Assembly: GCA_036927565.1 (NCBI GenBank)
Contig: JAYESD010000006.1
Span: forward strand, 104,505,353 to 104,569,352
Direction of reading: 5' to 3'
From: Tuctoria greenei
Lineage: Eukaryota; Streptophyta; Magnoliopsida; Poales; Poaceae
DNA length: 64,000 nt
Positions 1 through 11,407 of this stretch are shown here, piece after piece. The notes beneath the pieces were generated by a model that was not told where the DNA came from, made no database searches, and worked only from the letters and a program-made list of their open reading frames with translations. A program made the translations under genes and the position numbers. Numbering within the stretch: the stretch's first letter is position 1; the number at the start of each line of letters is the position of its first letter.

Positions 1-335
1 CGGACAAGTCTGCTGGAACACCGGACTAGTCCGGAAAAGTCCAAGGACTAAGCAAATTTTCAAGGATTCTTGGAATATCGGACTAGTCCGCACAAAATCG
101 GACAAGTCCAAAAGTTTCCAGGGGCAAAATTGGACTAGTCCGCAGCAAGAACGGACAAGTACATTTTTAGTCAGAGAGAAATCGGACTAGTCCTTAGTAA
201 AATCGGACTAGTACGCACTAAATCAATTTTAAATGCTCCGAATCAATTTTAAACTCGTTCCTCTTATTTTGGGTCAATGTTAAACATGTATATGAGTGTA
301 TGTAGGGCATGATCCATCGAAATGAGGGTGTTACA
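1..335 (-). repeat. G1 3' LTR, partial
   Basis: The segment matches 7655-8008 almost base for base, including the array of CGGACTAGTCC / CGGACAAGTCC motifs and the shared end GAGGGTGTTA. It ends with TTACA at 331-335, next to the polypurine tract. Only the part nearest the coding region is in the window. About 33 bases found at 7864-7897 in the other LTR are missing here. Confidence 0.85.
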
Positions 336-1858
336 AACCTACCCCCCTTAAAATGAATCTCGCCCTCGAGATTCGACGCAGAAGAGAAGAGATAGGGAAA
401 TTCCTTCTTGAGATCATCCTCCAATTCCCACGTCGCTTATTTTTTGTGTGGTGCTTCCATTGAACTTTACACCGTCTAATAACCTTGTTCCTTGTGACCC
501 TCTCCTTAGTTTCCAAGATTTTGATTGGTTGCTCGGCATAAGTCAAATCGTCTTCTAGTTTCAATTCTTCCATTGGCAATTGTTCTTCCAGTACTCGCAA
601 ACACTTCTTGAGCTGGGAAACATGAAAGACATCATGGACATCCGAGAGATGAGCTGGCATCTCCAACTTATACGCTACTTCTCCTCTTTTGTCCAAAATC
701 TTGAATGATCCAATATAGCGAGGTGCTAGCTTTCCTCTTATGTTAAACCTCTTATGACCCCTCATTGGTGACACCTTGAGGTAAACAAAATCACCCACTT
801 CAAAGGCTAATTTCCCTCTCCTATTGTCTGCATAGCCTTTTTGCCTTGATTGGGCAGCCCTCAAGTTTTCACGAATTATTTGGACTTGCTTTTCGGCTTC
901 TTGCAACACATCCGTAACAAATACTTGAGTTTCTCCTGCCTCATTCCAGAATAAAGGTGTCCTACACTTCCTCCCATAAAGCGCTTCATACGGTGACATT
1001 ATCAAGCTTGCTTGGTAACTATTGTTGTATGAAAATTCCGCATATGGCAAGCTTTTGTCCCAACTTTTCCCATGCTTTAAAGCACAAGCTCTTAACATGC
1101 CCTATAAAATTTGATTGGTCCTCTCGGTTTGTCCATCCGTTTGAGGGTGATATGTCGAACTGAAATTCAACCTCGTCCCCAAAGCTTCATGCAATTTTTG
1201 CCAAAATCTGGAGGTAAATTGAGAACCTCTATCCGAGACTATCTTCTTAGGGACTCCATGTCGACACACAATATGCTCCATGTATATCTCGGCCACTTGT
1301 GCAGCTGTATATTTGGTCTTCACAGGGACAAAATGAGCTGACTTGGTTAAGCGATCCACAATTACCCAAATTGAGTCATACCCGGACTGAGTACGTGATA
1401 ACCCAGCTATGAAGTCCATACCGAGTTCTTCCCACTTCCATTCCGGGATCTTCAATGGTTGCAATAATTCAGCTGGCCTTTGATGTTCCGCCTTGACTCG
1501 TTGGCACACATCACACAATGATACGTATTCAGCTATGTCCTTTTTCATGCTATCCCACCAATAGCAAGTCTTCAAGTCATTGTACATCTTCGTACAACCG
1601 GGGGTGAATCGAGTAAGGTGAGTCATGTGCCTCTTTTAATATCGTCTCCCGAATATGCTTTACATTAGGCACAACGATTCTCTTTCCAAGCCATAAGGTA
1701 CCAGGTTCGTCTTCATCAAATCTGAATTCTCTCCCTCCTTCGGTCCTTTCCTTGATTTCCTTGATCTCTTCATCCGCGGCCTGTGCCTCTCGAATTTCTT
1801 GCTCCAGGGTTGGGTTTAACTCCATCACCTCCATCACATTTACAAATCTGAGGTTCAA
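218..1858 (-). pseudogene. G1 pol, integrase and chromodomain-like tail
   Basis: Three overlapping minus-strand segments (1858-1577, 1626-1102, 1098-331) cover a gypsy integrase. They show the zinc-binding CX2C (CDVCQR), the catalytic core with Asp in MDFIAG, Asp in SDRGSQF and Glu in TDGQTERTN, then the GKLAPRYIGSF block and a chromodomain-like end (QPIKILETKER). The last part of the tail shifts frame near 430, and its end (218-424 frame) runs through the polypurine tract into the LTR. A frameshift near 1600 and a stop at about 1100 separate the pieces. The integrase joins element cDNA to host DNA; chromodomains in this clade are thought to steer insertion toward chromatin. This copy cannot make an intact protein. 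Confidence 0.85.
336..350 (-). other. G1 polypurine tract
   Basis: On the minus strand this reads TTAAGGGGGGTAGGTT-like sequence directly before the LTR, the usual second-strand priming site. The pol reading frame runs through it as a KGGR stretch and continues into the LTR before stopping near 218. Confidence 0.7.
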
Positions 1859-1981
1859 CTTTCAAACTCCTTACATAACTCGAATGGTAACTCTCGAACT
1901 GTGAGTTGATGACTTACTCCCTTCCTACTCAATGCATCGGCCACAACATTGGCTTTTCCCGGATGATAGTTGATTCCCAAA

Positions 1982-3219
1982 TCATAATCTTTTGATGAGC
2001 TCCAACCATCTCCGTTGCCTCAAGTTCAGATCCGTTTGCGTTAAAATATACTTCAAACTCTTATGATCCGTATAAATTTCACACCTATGGCCAAGGATGT
2101 AGTGTCTCCAAATTTTCAATGCATGTACCACGGCTACAAGTTCCAAATCATGCGTTGGGTAATTCTGCTCATGTTTCTTCAATTGTCTTGATGCATAGGC
2201 GACCACTTGACCTTCTTGTATCAATACACATCCAAGTCCTTGTCTCGATGCGTCGCAATAAATATCAAAACTCTTGCTCACATCTGGCATTACCAAAACT
2301 GGGGTTGTTGTTAACCTCTTCTTCAACACCTCAAAACTGTTTTGAGAAGCCTGAGTCCATTGGAAAGCCTTTCCCTTCATTAGCAACTCCGTCATAGGCT
2401 TGGCTATCTTGGAAAAGTCCTTGATGAACCGACGGTAATATCCATCCATCCAAAGAAAACTCCTTATTTCCTTTACATTTTGTGGCGGTTCCCATTTCAA
2501 CACGTCTCTCACTTTTCCGGGGTCAACCGATACTCCTCCACTTGAGATGATATGACCCAAAAATGGCACTTCTTTCAACCAAAACTGACACTTGTTGAAC
2601 TTGGCATACAATTAATGCTCCCTCAATTTCTGCAATGTAAGCCTCAAGTCTTCCTCATGTTCCTTCTCATCCTTCTAGTAGATCATAATGCATCAATAAA
2701 CACCACAACGAACTTATCCAAGTACTCCATGAAGACCTTATTCATGATGTACATAAAGTAGGCAGCCGCATTTATCAATCCAAAAGACATCACGGTGTAC
2801 TCATAAGATCCATACCGTGTTCTAAAAGCTGTCTTGGGTATGTCCGATGGTCTAATCTTCATTTGAAAATATCCCGACCTCAAATCAATCTTAGAGAAGA
2901 CACAAGTACCCTTCATCTGATAAAACAAATCTTCTATGCTTTGCAAGGTGTACTTGTTCTTGATTGTTACCTCGTTGAGAGCTCGGTAATCTACACACAT
3001 CCTTTGAGTCCCATCCTTCTTGTCCACAAATAGAACGGGCGCTCTCCAAGGTGAAGAACTAGGGCGAATAAAACCTTTCTCTAGTTGCTCTTGAATTTGC
3101 TTCTTGAGCTCCGCTAATTCCATAGGAGGCATCCTATATGACCTCTTAGCTATAGGTGCAGTTCCAGGTATTAAATCAATAACAAACTCAATGTCTCGAT
3201 CAGGTGGCATACCTGGCAA
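1982..3219 (-). pseudogene. G1 pol, reverse transcriptase and RNase H
   Basis: The segment 3219-2683 has the RT fingers and palm: the SSSPWRAPVLFVDKKDG block, CVDYRALNEVT and IDLRSGYFQM. The segment 2611-1982 has the thumb and RNase H (CDASRQGLG, YASRQLKKHE, TDHKSLKYI). The catalytic box that should read FIDD reads FIDA just before a stop near 2685, so the active site is lost to a frameshift, and the linking stretch 2612-2682 is out of frame. The protein would normally copy element RNA into DNA in virus-like particles. A decayed relic, clearly gypsy type. Confidence 0.85.
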
Positions 3220-4920
3220 CTCGTATGGAAAACATCCAAAAATTCACACACCAGCGGAATCTCCTCAATTGCGGCACCGTCCATATGATTCAGCTCCAAT
3301 TGCTTCGGTGTGGTTTGATATGCTTCAAATTCTACGGTGATCCCTTCTTCATTGGTCAACTTCACAGTCTTCATGGTACACTCAATAACTCCATTGTGCT
3401 TCCTCAACCAGTCCATACCAAGTATAATGTCTAATCCTTGAGAATCCAAAACAATGAGGTTGGCAGAGAAGACTACCCCCCTTATTCTAAGGCTTACTTT
3501 TGGACATACTATATTTGTCCTCATCTCTCCCCTAGGAGACTTAATCAGTAGAGTAAACTTCATATGAGAGATAGGCAAACTATACTTGGCAACATACTTC
3601 GATGCAATGAATGAATGCGATGCTCTAGAATCAAATAACATAGTCGTGGGGTTGGAGTTTGCGAGAAACATACCAATGACCACATCATCCTCTTGTTGAG
3701 CATCCTCCGTAGAGACATGGTTCACATTGCCATGAGCAAAATTTTGCTGTCCACGGCTTCCTTGTGGCGCTCCTCCATTGGGTCTTGGGTTTTGCCTCGA
3801 CGCATTGCTTCCTTGACAAAGGCCTGACTTAGGACATTGATGCGCAAAGTGTCCAACTTCTCCACAAGTATAGCACTTCTTAACTCCACCAGAATTATTG
3901 GGACGAGCTTGGTTTTGAGCATTGGCACCAGGAAAATTAGCACGAGGCACGTAAGGCATTGGAGGCCTAGGTACATGTATAACAGGGCGCTGCTGCACAA
4001 ACTGAGTTGGGCATGGTGCATAACCAGGACGTTGAGCAGGAATAGAAGAGCTGTAATAAGGCGCATTGGGCGGCGCAAACCGAGGGCGCACATTACTTCC
4101 TTGTTGCTGTCCTTGATATGACGCCTTTCTCTTATTGTCTTGCTCCATCTCACGAATCTTGTTCTCAACCACAATTGCTTTATCCACAAGCTTTTGAAAA
4201 TTGGCATAATCACAGTTGAGTAGTTGCACTTGGATTTCATTGTTCAAGCCCCTCATGAACAAGTATTGTTTTCGGCTGTCCCGACTAACACCCTCAGGCG
4301 CATATCTTGAGAGTTGAGTGAACTTGTTGAGATATTTACTCACGCTTGATCTTCCTTGCCTTAAATTCTCAAATTCTTGCCTCTTCAAGATCATAACTCC
4401 CTCCGGCACATAATGAGAACGGAAATTCTCCTTGAATTCGGCCCAAGTAATCCTCTCTTGATTCTCGTGAGCATTGCAATAAGCATCCCACCAATCCGCA
4501 GCTGCTCCAACGAGTTGATGAGAAGCAAATAGTACCTTCTCCCGGTCACTGCATTGGACAATAGCAAGTTTCTTCTCCACGGACTTGAGCCAATCATCCG
4601 CATCCATAGGGTCGACAGCTTGAGCAAAGGTCGGTGGCCTAGTCCTCATAAACTCTCCCAACCGGTTATGAGAAGGTGGGGGTGGCGGTGGAGGCATGTG
4701 GGGCTGATTGTTAATGTTGCAAGCCTACAGCTGTCCCATAGTCTGTATCATGGTCTGCATGAGCTGGTTTTGCATAGCCAATAGCTACTCAATATTGATA
4801 GCTCCCTGAGTAGATCCTTGTCCAATGTTGTTCTGAGGCACTTCATTGTTCTCGTCCTCATCATTGCCATCCCTGTGGTTGCGAGTCCTCACCACCTGAA
4901 GAAAAGCAATAGGTAAGAAT
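3171..4920 (-). pseudogene. G1 gag and protease
   Basis: The main open segment (4697-3171, 508 codons) has a retrotransposon gag core (LKSVEKKLAIVQCSD, FRSHYVPEG), a proline/glutamine-rich linker, one intact CCHC zinc knuckle (CYTCGEVGHFAHQC, near 3840-3880), then an aspartic protease. The protease motif is DSRASHSFI where DSGASHSFI is usual, so the glycine after the catalytic serine is Arg. Gag-like frame continues upstream of the first ATG to about 4910 (an acidic DEDENNE stretch and an MQNQLMQTM repeat) but contains two stops, near 4786 and 4725. The frame then shifts near 3200 into the RT segment. Gag forms the particle and binds RNA; this copy is broken. Confidence 0.85.
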
Positions 4921-5146
4921 TAGAAAACGTCCCCAACTATATTCATCAAGGGATAAGAAACTAACCAACTAGCTACACTAGCCTAGGTGGACATGGCAAT
5001 GCTAAAGCACTCCAAAATCCTCTATTAAGCACGCAAGCAAGCAATATATAGCAAAAGCACACCAAACAAAACACATCGCTTCCTGAGTGCTCCTATGTGC
5101 TCTAAAGTGTCCATTCTATCCAGGTTGCATCCTACAGTCAACCTAT

Positions 5147-5159
5147 GGCTCTGATACCA
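5147..5159 (-). other. G1 primer binding site (initiator tRNA-Met)
   Basis: The minus strand reads TGGTATCAGAGCC, complementary to the 3' end of plant initiator methionine tRNA, three bases after the LTR end at 5163. Confidence 0.9.
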
Positions 5160-5162
5160 ATC

Positions 5163-8008
5163 TGTGACGCCCGGTTGCGAAAAATGAACCAAGCTAACGC
5201 ATATGTGTGCCCAGGATGTTCAACACACACACACGAGTGCAATCACAAACGATATACAGATAATTACAACAGAACAAGATTAATTAACCAAGTTTTATTA
5301 CACAAACCATATTATCCTCGAATACAAGCTCTAATGAATATTTATGACAAGTTCAACTAATGCAGTGGAAATAAACTAATTAAGCAACTAAGCAAACTAA
5401 ACAGCTAGGCAGCATAAGCAATAGGGTATAGTGTAGCTCCAATCAACACCACAGGCAAGCTGACGGTAGACACGGCCTAGAACTACGCATTATCACAATT
5501 AAACTCCCAATCCTGACCTGCAACTGTTGGGGGGAATTGCAAGAGTGAGCACATGTTGTACTCAGCAAGTGTGGAAAGTATGACATGTGGCTGATTCAAA
5601 TGACGACAATAATAATGGCTAAGTGTCGAAAAGTATATTAAAACATTCGAATAGCAATATATTATATGTATCTGAAGTAACCCATCATAATCATAAGTAA
5701 TATAATAATACTAATCTGAATTCACTACCATCATCAATAATTCCAGATTTCACCATTGCCAATAACCATATTCAATACCAGAAATAAATCCATAACCATA
5801 ATACCGACCACAACCATCCCAAATACCATCCCAATACTGAGTTCCCTCTAATAATGGAAGTTGTCCAGGTGCTCATAACCGGGAGCATGGCTATTATGAT
5901 AGTTTATTAGACACACTCTGTAGAGGTTGTACTGCTTTACCCACATGTTTGTGATTTCATCACCCGTCAGCGACTAAAGAAACCTCTCTTATGCAAATTA
6001 CACTTCCTTTGGTGTATGGCTAAGAGATCACAAAATAGCCTTTACAAATGGATTACTAGCCTATTTAGACCCCACTGAGGTTTCACCGGTGGCGATGCCT
6101 CCAACTGAGCACATCTTCAACCAAGAGCCCCCTCTTGAGCCATTCGGATCCCAGGGTAGTCCCGCCAATCATCAACAAACCCAATCCGACTACCCCTTCC
6201 CCGAGCATCCATAATGGTCCAAATAGCACTGGCAAATCCCTAATTAATCAGCTATGCCACACCCATACTTGGCCTCGTGGTGGCACTGTAGTCCTGGCTT
6301 ATTCTCGCATGAACCGGTCCTTAGATCTAAAGCAAGCAACCACCATATCATCCAACCCATCCACATACAAGGCTTGCTTAGATCACCCATTACCATATCA
6401 TATTAACCAGTTCATGTTAATCAAATCTCATAAATGTATAATTAAATTGAGCTGTATAGTTGTTTCCCATCCCAGTTGATTAAGCGAAGCAAAAAGGTAA
6501 AAAACTCATCCCGACTCTCTACCATAATTCCAGGTGACAAGGGTGGTTAAACAAATCTAGTAAACTTCCTACCATAGGATTCCCATCAAATTGACACAAC
6601 ATGCAGTTTACAATCAAAACATTTATTTCAAAACAGGATCAATATGCTTCAAGGACACTTGCCTTGCTCTTGCGGTTGATTAGGATCAAAGCCTTCAAAC
6701 TCTTGGTGCTGTAGATCCTCCGCGGAACTCTCTAGCGCGAATCCGTCTAATCCACACAATAAACATACAAGACAAGAAACACAATCAAAGAGTGCACAAA
6801 TATTACTCAATATGACATGACATGCATGATTAATGCAAATGCAAGGTAGAACTTGTTAATAGATTGCTTTTAATGATCAATAACTAGTTCTAATAGCTTT
6901 TAACAAGTTTATACAGATTTGGAGTTGATTAGATCCAATTTTAGAATCAATCCAACACAATTTATCCAGGCAAATCGGACTAGTCCGCTAGAGACCAGAC
7001 AAGTCCGCACTTTACGAGATCAACATATTATGGTTTTCTAGATCAACGTGAATTTGGAGATTAGGGGTTGAATTTACATAAGGAAAAGATAATAGAAGGT
7101 ATACCAGGTTTTTAGGACTCCAATGAATCGTGAAACTTGGAGGTAGCACTTGGATCTTGGTGATCTAGGGTTGATGATGAACTTGGAGATGAATTGGTGT
7201 TGAAGAATGAAAGCTTGGTGGAGTTCTTGATCCTCTTTCGTTTCCTCCTCTTCTTCTTCTTGCTTGGGATCTTCTCCTCCCTCCTTGATGGTGGATCTCC
7301 ACGAACTAGGGTTTGGCTGGGGTGGAAAAGTGGCAAATAGATGTCAAACCAAGGGTTGGGGTTGTTTATATAGAGGTGGAGGCCAGGGTTAGATGGATTT
7401 TGAGTTTGAGAGGAGTAGAGGCCGGTTTAGCGTCCCACATGGGCTCTAAAAGAGTTAGGCACGACGTCCCTAGGCCCACTTAATGTGAAACCCAAGAAAC
7501 AAGTCATAAAACAAAAGATCAACTTGGAGTCGCGAAATATCAGACAAGTCTGGAAAGGACCGGACTAGTCCGAAGTCGTCCAGAGAGAAAATCGGACAAG
7601 TCTTGCCAAAAATCGGACAAGTCCAACTTTGAACAGAGAGGAAATCAGACAAGTTCGCTGGAACACCGAACTAGTCCTGAAAAGTCCAAGGTATTAGCAA
7701 ATTTTCAAGGATTCTTGGAATATCGGACTAGTCCGCACAAAATCGGACAAGTCCGAAAGTTTCCAGGGCAAAATTGGACTAGTCCACAGCAAGAACGGAC
7801 AAGTCCATTTTTAGTCAGAGAGAAATCGAACTAGTCCTCAGTAAAATTGGACTAGTCTGCACTCTCCAGCGTTTTAAGTGCGGTTTTGTTCCAAATCAAT
7901 TTTAAATGCTCCGAATTAATTTTAAACTCGTTCCTCTTGTTGTGGGTCAATGTTAAACATGTATATGAGTGTATGTAGGGCATGATGCATGAAAATGAGG
8001 GTGTTATG
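5163..8008 (-). repeat. G1 5' LTR (2.85 kb)
   Basis: The LTR is bounded by TGTGACGCC next to the primer binding site and by the GAGGGTGTTA end shared with the 3' LTR at 322-335; the expected final CA is TG here, by mutation. It holds two groups of CGGAC-AGTCC palindromes, 6976-7005 and 7540-7864. A short basic reading frame at 7112-7336 lies in the LTR leader and is not a gene. About 100 bases of the 5163 end recur at 33874-33977. Confidence 0.85.
7540..7864. repeat. Array of CGGAC(TA/AA)GTCC motifs in G1 LTR
   Basis: Roughly a dozen copies of an 11-12 base motif sit in 325 bases at irregular spacings of about 15-45 bases. The TA form, CGGACTAGTCCG, is a perfect palindrome; the AA form, CGGACAAGTCC, is its near neighbour. 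Several copies carry single changes (for example CAGACAAGT, CGAACTAGT). The same array is in the 3' LTR at 1-215. Its role is unknown; LTR position suggests a transcriptional or RNA-level element. Confidence 0.8.
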
Positions 8009-8039
8009 GATTGAGTCTTAGTTATAGACTTCCATAATA

Positions 8040-8122
8040 ATAAAATGTATCGTGTATTTTACATTCACAAGTATGTCATAAAATGTATCGGGTGTTTTAC
8101 TTTCACTAGTGTGTCATAAAGT
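8040..8122. repeat. 38-base tandem repeat, 2.2 copies
   Basis: ATAAAATGTATCG begins at 8040 and again at 8078, each unit running to GTATGTC or GTGTGTC, with a partial third unit (ATAAAGTGTACG) at 8116. It lies just outside the G1 LTR. The rest of 8009-8704 is AT-rich and shows no gene. Confidence 0.7.
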
Positions 8123-8704
8123 GTACGCCGGCCACGTATCCTGATCCAACCGTACAACTTCAAATAAATGAGGGTTAGAAAATTGTTGGAAAATAATACG
8201 AACTTATAAGAAAAAGGAGAAGAAGAAAAAGGATGGCACACATTTCGATACATGAACCGTGACACTGCTGACATCCATCTTCATAGGACAGTTCCCGATT
8301 CCGCTAATCTCTCCAGCATGTATTCACACTAGCTACTCTCTGGTGACTGGACCCAGGGTATCCAGTGGCCCACCCGACATATCCAGTGGCTGGGCTCCTG
8401 AGAAATGTTGTTGTTGTACGTGGTGTTAGGTTGAGACAATGCAACTTGTGGTCATAATGATAAGAATTAAAAATTAGAAAGAGTATATAAGATTCAAAAA
8501 TCTTCATTACTCTCTTTACTCCGGGCTCGAGCCCGTCAAATTCAGAAACTCCTCCGCTCATATCGTAACTGCATCAGTTATATATCCAGGCCCGTTTCCA
8601 ATCAAAATCCAAACTAAAGGTGTAGACGAAGCTTTTGCACAAGAGAGAAGTTGCATCGCGCCGCCGTAGACGACAACCGTAGGGATGACAAGGAGAGAGA
8701 CCCA

Positions 8705-9306
8705 ATGGCGGGGACTCATGTGTACAACTTGACGTTCGAGGAAGATGTGATCACCACCACCGTGACATCCTTCGGAAAGGCCGTGGGGGACTGGCTCGAC
8801 GAGGTCCTCTCTGTCCATCGTCGGCGCTTTCACAAGCTCGTCATCGGGCTCGACGTCGAGTGGCATCCCAGCTACTCCGTTGACCAAAACCCCCTCGCTG
8901 TTCTGCAGCTCTGCGTCGGCCGCCGCTGCCTCATCTTCCAGGTCATCCATGCTGACTACTTCCCCGATGAGCTGGAAGATTTCCTCGGTGATTCCGACTA
9001 CCGCTTTGTCGGTGTCGGTGTGAGGGTGACGCCGACATACTTTGGAAGGACTGGCAGCTGAAGGCGGCCAAAGCGGTTGACCTGGCGGAGCTCGCGGCAG
9101 AGGAGATGGATCGCCCGAGCCTCCGCCGCGCGGGGCTAAAGGACATCACGAGCGCCGTGATGGTCGCTGACATGGAGAAGCCTTACGGGGTGAGGACGGG
9201 CAACTGGGACGCGTACAATCTCTCAGGTGAGGAAATCAGCTATGTGTGCATCGACGCCTTCATCTCCTTCGAGGTCGGCCGCAAGATGCTCTCCAGCGAC
9301 TACTGA
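8705..9306 (+). pseudogene. Werner-like 3'-5' exonuclease (DEDDy), single frameshift
   Basis: From the ATG at 8705 the product matches the small single-domain Werner-type exonucleases common in plants. Asp50 and Glu52 in GLDVEW form the first metal-binding motif, followed by NPLAVLQLCVG and FVGVGV. Near 9021-9028 the frame breaks; the next frame continues with DADILW (second catalytic Asp), KAVDLAELA, the LKDIT region and YVCIDA (tyrosine and last Asp), ending at 9306. The whole span is 602 bases, one short of a whole number of codons, which fits a single-base deletion. The family trims DNA 3' ends. No intron is needed. It could also be an assembly error in a real gene. The GC-rich coding style differs from the surrounding transposons. 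Confidence 0.8.
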
Positions 9307-10463
9307 TCTTACCACCGAGTTTGCGGATTGGCTGCCGTCAATCCTCCTGACAAATGGAATTCGTAGGTTCATCGCTCAAGTTCTAGCTTTTGTGCTTGTG
9401 CGCCCAATCTCTCATAAAATTATTTTTTCTTGAGGAAACACTATATCTTGCTTTTAAAAACTTGCATGTTATTTCACATGCATTGAGGTCTTTCACATGC
9501 ATGTTAGTTGTCCATGCATGCTACACCCCAAACATGATCAACGAGCCTCAAACATGACGATCTCTCAACAAAAAAGAGAACACGTAATGTTAGCAAACAT
9601 GATCGAGGTCTTTCACATGGATGTTACACGTACATATGCATGCAACGTCCCAAACATGTATTCCAAGAAATAGAATAATATTTCCTACCATGTATATATA
9701 TTTCTATATTTATCATATTCTCTACCATCATGCACGTGTGTATGCTCTCAACCTATATGACAGTTGCTTAACTACCACACTAATGAAGAATATTATCCTG
9801 TCATCAATAGAGATAACCAATTTGACACAAGGATGTTCCCTGGACAATACGAGGATAGAATGTGGATTACCATTGTCTAATAAGCACACAGCTCTCACTA
9901 CGTACGTACGTGGTTCATCAAATTAATCGACCTCATGCTGCCATTATGTATCGCTGTACTCGTCTTTTGAAGAAACGACATGCGTAGGCGCTAGCCGCTA
10001 CGTGTTCTGATTTTAGGAACAAATGAACACACTTGTGAAAACACGTACGCCACATCCGATCCTCAACGTCATCCAATTAACATGTTCCTCAACAAGGGGG
10101 CACAAAAATCCTCAACACGTGACCAAACATGCTTGATCGCGAGTCTCTCTCACATGCATTACATTCATGTCCACCATCATCCATGATCACAACAATTATC
10201 AGTTCGATATGGACTCTCAGTCAGCAACAGTTGGATCCTTAAAACAAAAAGATATGGACTCTCGGTCGATTGCCACACGCATTCACGTCAATATCCTCAC
10301 CTTTGTGTGTCAAATTAAAAAACTGGCCGATGGGACGTGTTGAGCCGTTGCGATAAGCGAGAGGAGGCAAACCGCGGTTTGGAGCAACTCTGACCGTCAA
10401 TTCAAAAGCAAAATTTTTGAAGCGTCCGATGATCTCCACTCAGGTGCTTAGACGACGACCCGC

Positions 10464-10469
10464 TATAAA
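10464..10469 (+). promoter_or_regulatory. TATA box of copy A gene
   Basis: CGCTATAAAGGCAC lies 133 bases before the ATG at 10597 and is conserved, with the following pyrimidine-rich leader, before the paralogue at 15163. Conservation between the two copies supports it as a real core promoter. Confidence 0.65.
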
Positions 10470-10596
10470 GGCACAACATCCTCTTCCTCTCCGCCGCACC
10501 CCTCGATCGATTTTAGCCTCCAAACTTCTCCTGTTTTTCCACCACACCACCATCGACCACCTCTCTCTCTTTGTTCGCACCTCTGTCGCCGCACAA

Positions 10597-11187
10597 ATGG
10601 GTTGCCCCGCATCGAAGCGCTCCAGGTCATCGACGTCCTCTGAACCTCCGTCTCTGTTTCTGTCGCCGCCAAGGCCGATGGAACTGGAGGCGGCGCCCGC
10701 ACCTCCTCCACTCCCGTCTCTGCCCGCAGCGCCCGCACCTCTTCCGTTCGACTATGATGAGACTGTCCGCCTCATCGAGGAAAGCATTGACAAACTCGAC
10801 AGCAAGCTTAAGGAGGTCACCGACAGCCTGTTCGCCGCCGACGTGCAAGCAAAAGCGCTCGACAAAATGGCACAGGATGTATTTCACAATATATCTCACT
10901 CCTGTCGCCGATTGGGACTTGCTATCCTTCCCCATCACATCAGCATGGACTCCGCCGGCTACTACATCTTCGGGTTAAGCTTTGTTGCCGCTCATCTCGA
11001 CTGCCTCTACGAGACGATCGGTGAGGAGGTCAGGGTGGAGTTCCGTGAGCAACTCGTGAACGCCGTCATCCAGAAGAAGTATGATCTAGTGTTGGAGGAT
11101 GCTCCACCGGCGGTTGCGGCGGAGGCGGAGGTGCCGCCGGAGGATGCGGAGGTGGCGGCGGAGGAGGACAAGTCCTCCTCCGAGTAG
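10597..11187 (+). CDS. Hypothetical grass protein, copy A (196 aa)
   Basis: I do not recognise this family. The ATG at 10597 is chosen because the paralogue keeps it in the same context (CACAAATGGG) behind a shared TATA box and leader; the frame is open farther upstream, but that part aligns to untranslated leader. The protein starts MGCPASKRSRSS, has a Pro/Ala-rich linker (about residues 28-50), then a predicted helical region (DETVRLIEESIDKLDSKLKE) with regular hydrophobic spacing, a conserved middle (MDSAGYYIFGLSFVAAHLD) and an acidic Ala/Glu-rich tail ending EEDKSSSE. No signal peptide or membrane segment is evident. The Gly at position 2 is not followed by a convincing myristoylation context. 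It is a single open exon with strong G/C third positions, unlike the transposon ORFs. Function unknown. Confidence 0.65.
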   Translation: MGCPASKRSRSSTSSEPPSLFLSPPRPMELEAAPAPPPLPSLPAAPAPLPFDYDETVRLIEESIDKLDSKLKEVTDSLFAADVQAKALDKMAQDVFHNISHSCRRLGLAILPHHISMDSAGYYIFGLSFVAAHLDCLYETIGEEVRVEFREQLVNAVIQKKYDLVLEDAPPAVAAEAEVPPEDAEVAAEEDKSSSE

Positions 11188-11407
11188 AGTAGGATGAGTA
11201 GTAGTTTTTTCTTTTGTTTTCTATGTGTTTTTTTCTTGTTTGTAATATATGTGTTGTTTTTATGTTAATGAAAAATGTCTTTTATTTTATGTTCATGAAC
11301 ATTGTGTCCTACAGTACATGCACTAACGAAAAACTCCTCCTTTTATGGAAAAACATCGCATATGGAAAATTAACACATTAGTAATATTATACTGTATCTA
11401 ATAAATA

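Larger units (their letters stand above)
1..8008 (-). mobile_element. G1: Ty3/gypsy chromovirus, minus strand, 3' LTR cut by window edge
   Basis: Reading on the minus strand the order is 5' LTR (8008-5163), primer binding site (5159-5147), gag with zinc knuckle, protease, reverse transcriptase, RNase H, integrase, chromodomain-like tail, polypurine tract (350-336) and the start of the 3' LTR (335-1). Protease-RT-RNaseH-integrase order is diagnostic of Ty3/gypsy, and the C-terminal chromodomain-like segment points to the chromoviruses, probably the Tekay/Del group (inference). The two LTR ends match closely, except that the 3' LTR lacks about 33 bases near position 225. The coding region has many stops and frameshifts, so the copy is dead. 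Confidence 0.9.
9480..11354 (+). repeat. Duplicated block, copy A
   Basis: This stretch matches 14260-16100 in patches along its length: TGTCCATGCATGCTAC and GATCAACGAGCC at the start, CAAATTAAAAAACT and GCGGTTTGGA in the promoter-distal part, the TATA box, the coding region, and a 3' tail with TTTGTAATATATGTGTTG and TTCATGAACA. About 580 bases (9660-10240) are not obviously matched in copy B. Distance between copies is about 4.8 kb. Confidence 0.8.

Noticed and set aside
4554..4784. Plus-strand frames inside the G1 gag-pol region
   Set aside because: They are shadows of the minus-strand gag frame.
7540..7864. Repeated palindromes resembling a CRISPR array
   Set aside because: Spacing is irregular, the repeats are 11-12 bases, they lie in LTRs, and this is eukaryotic DNA without cas genes.
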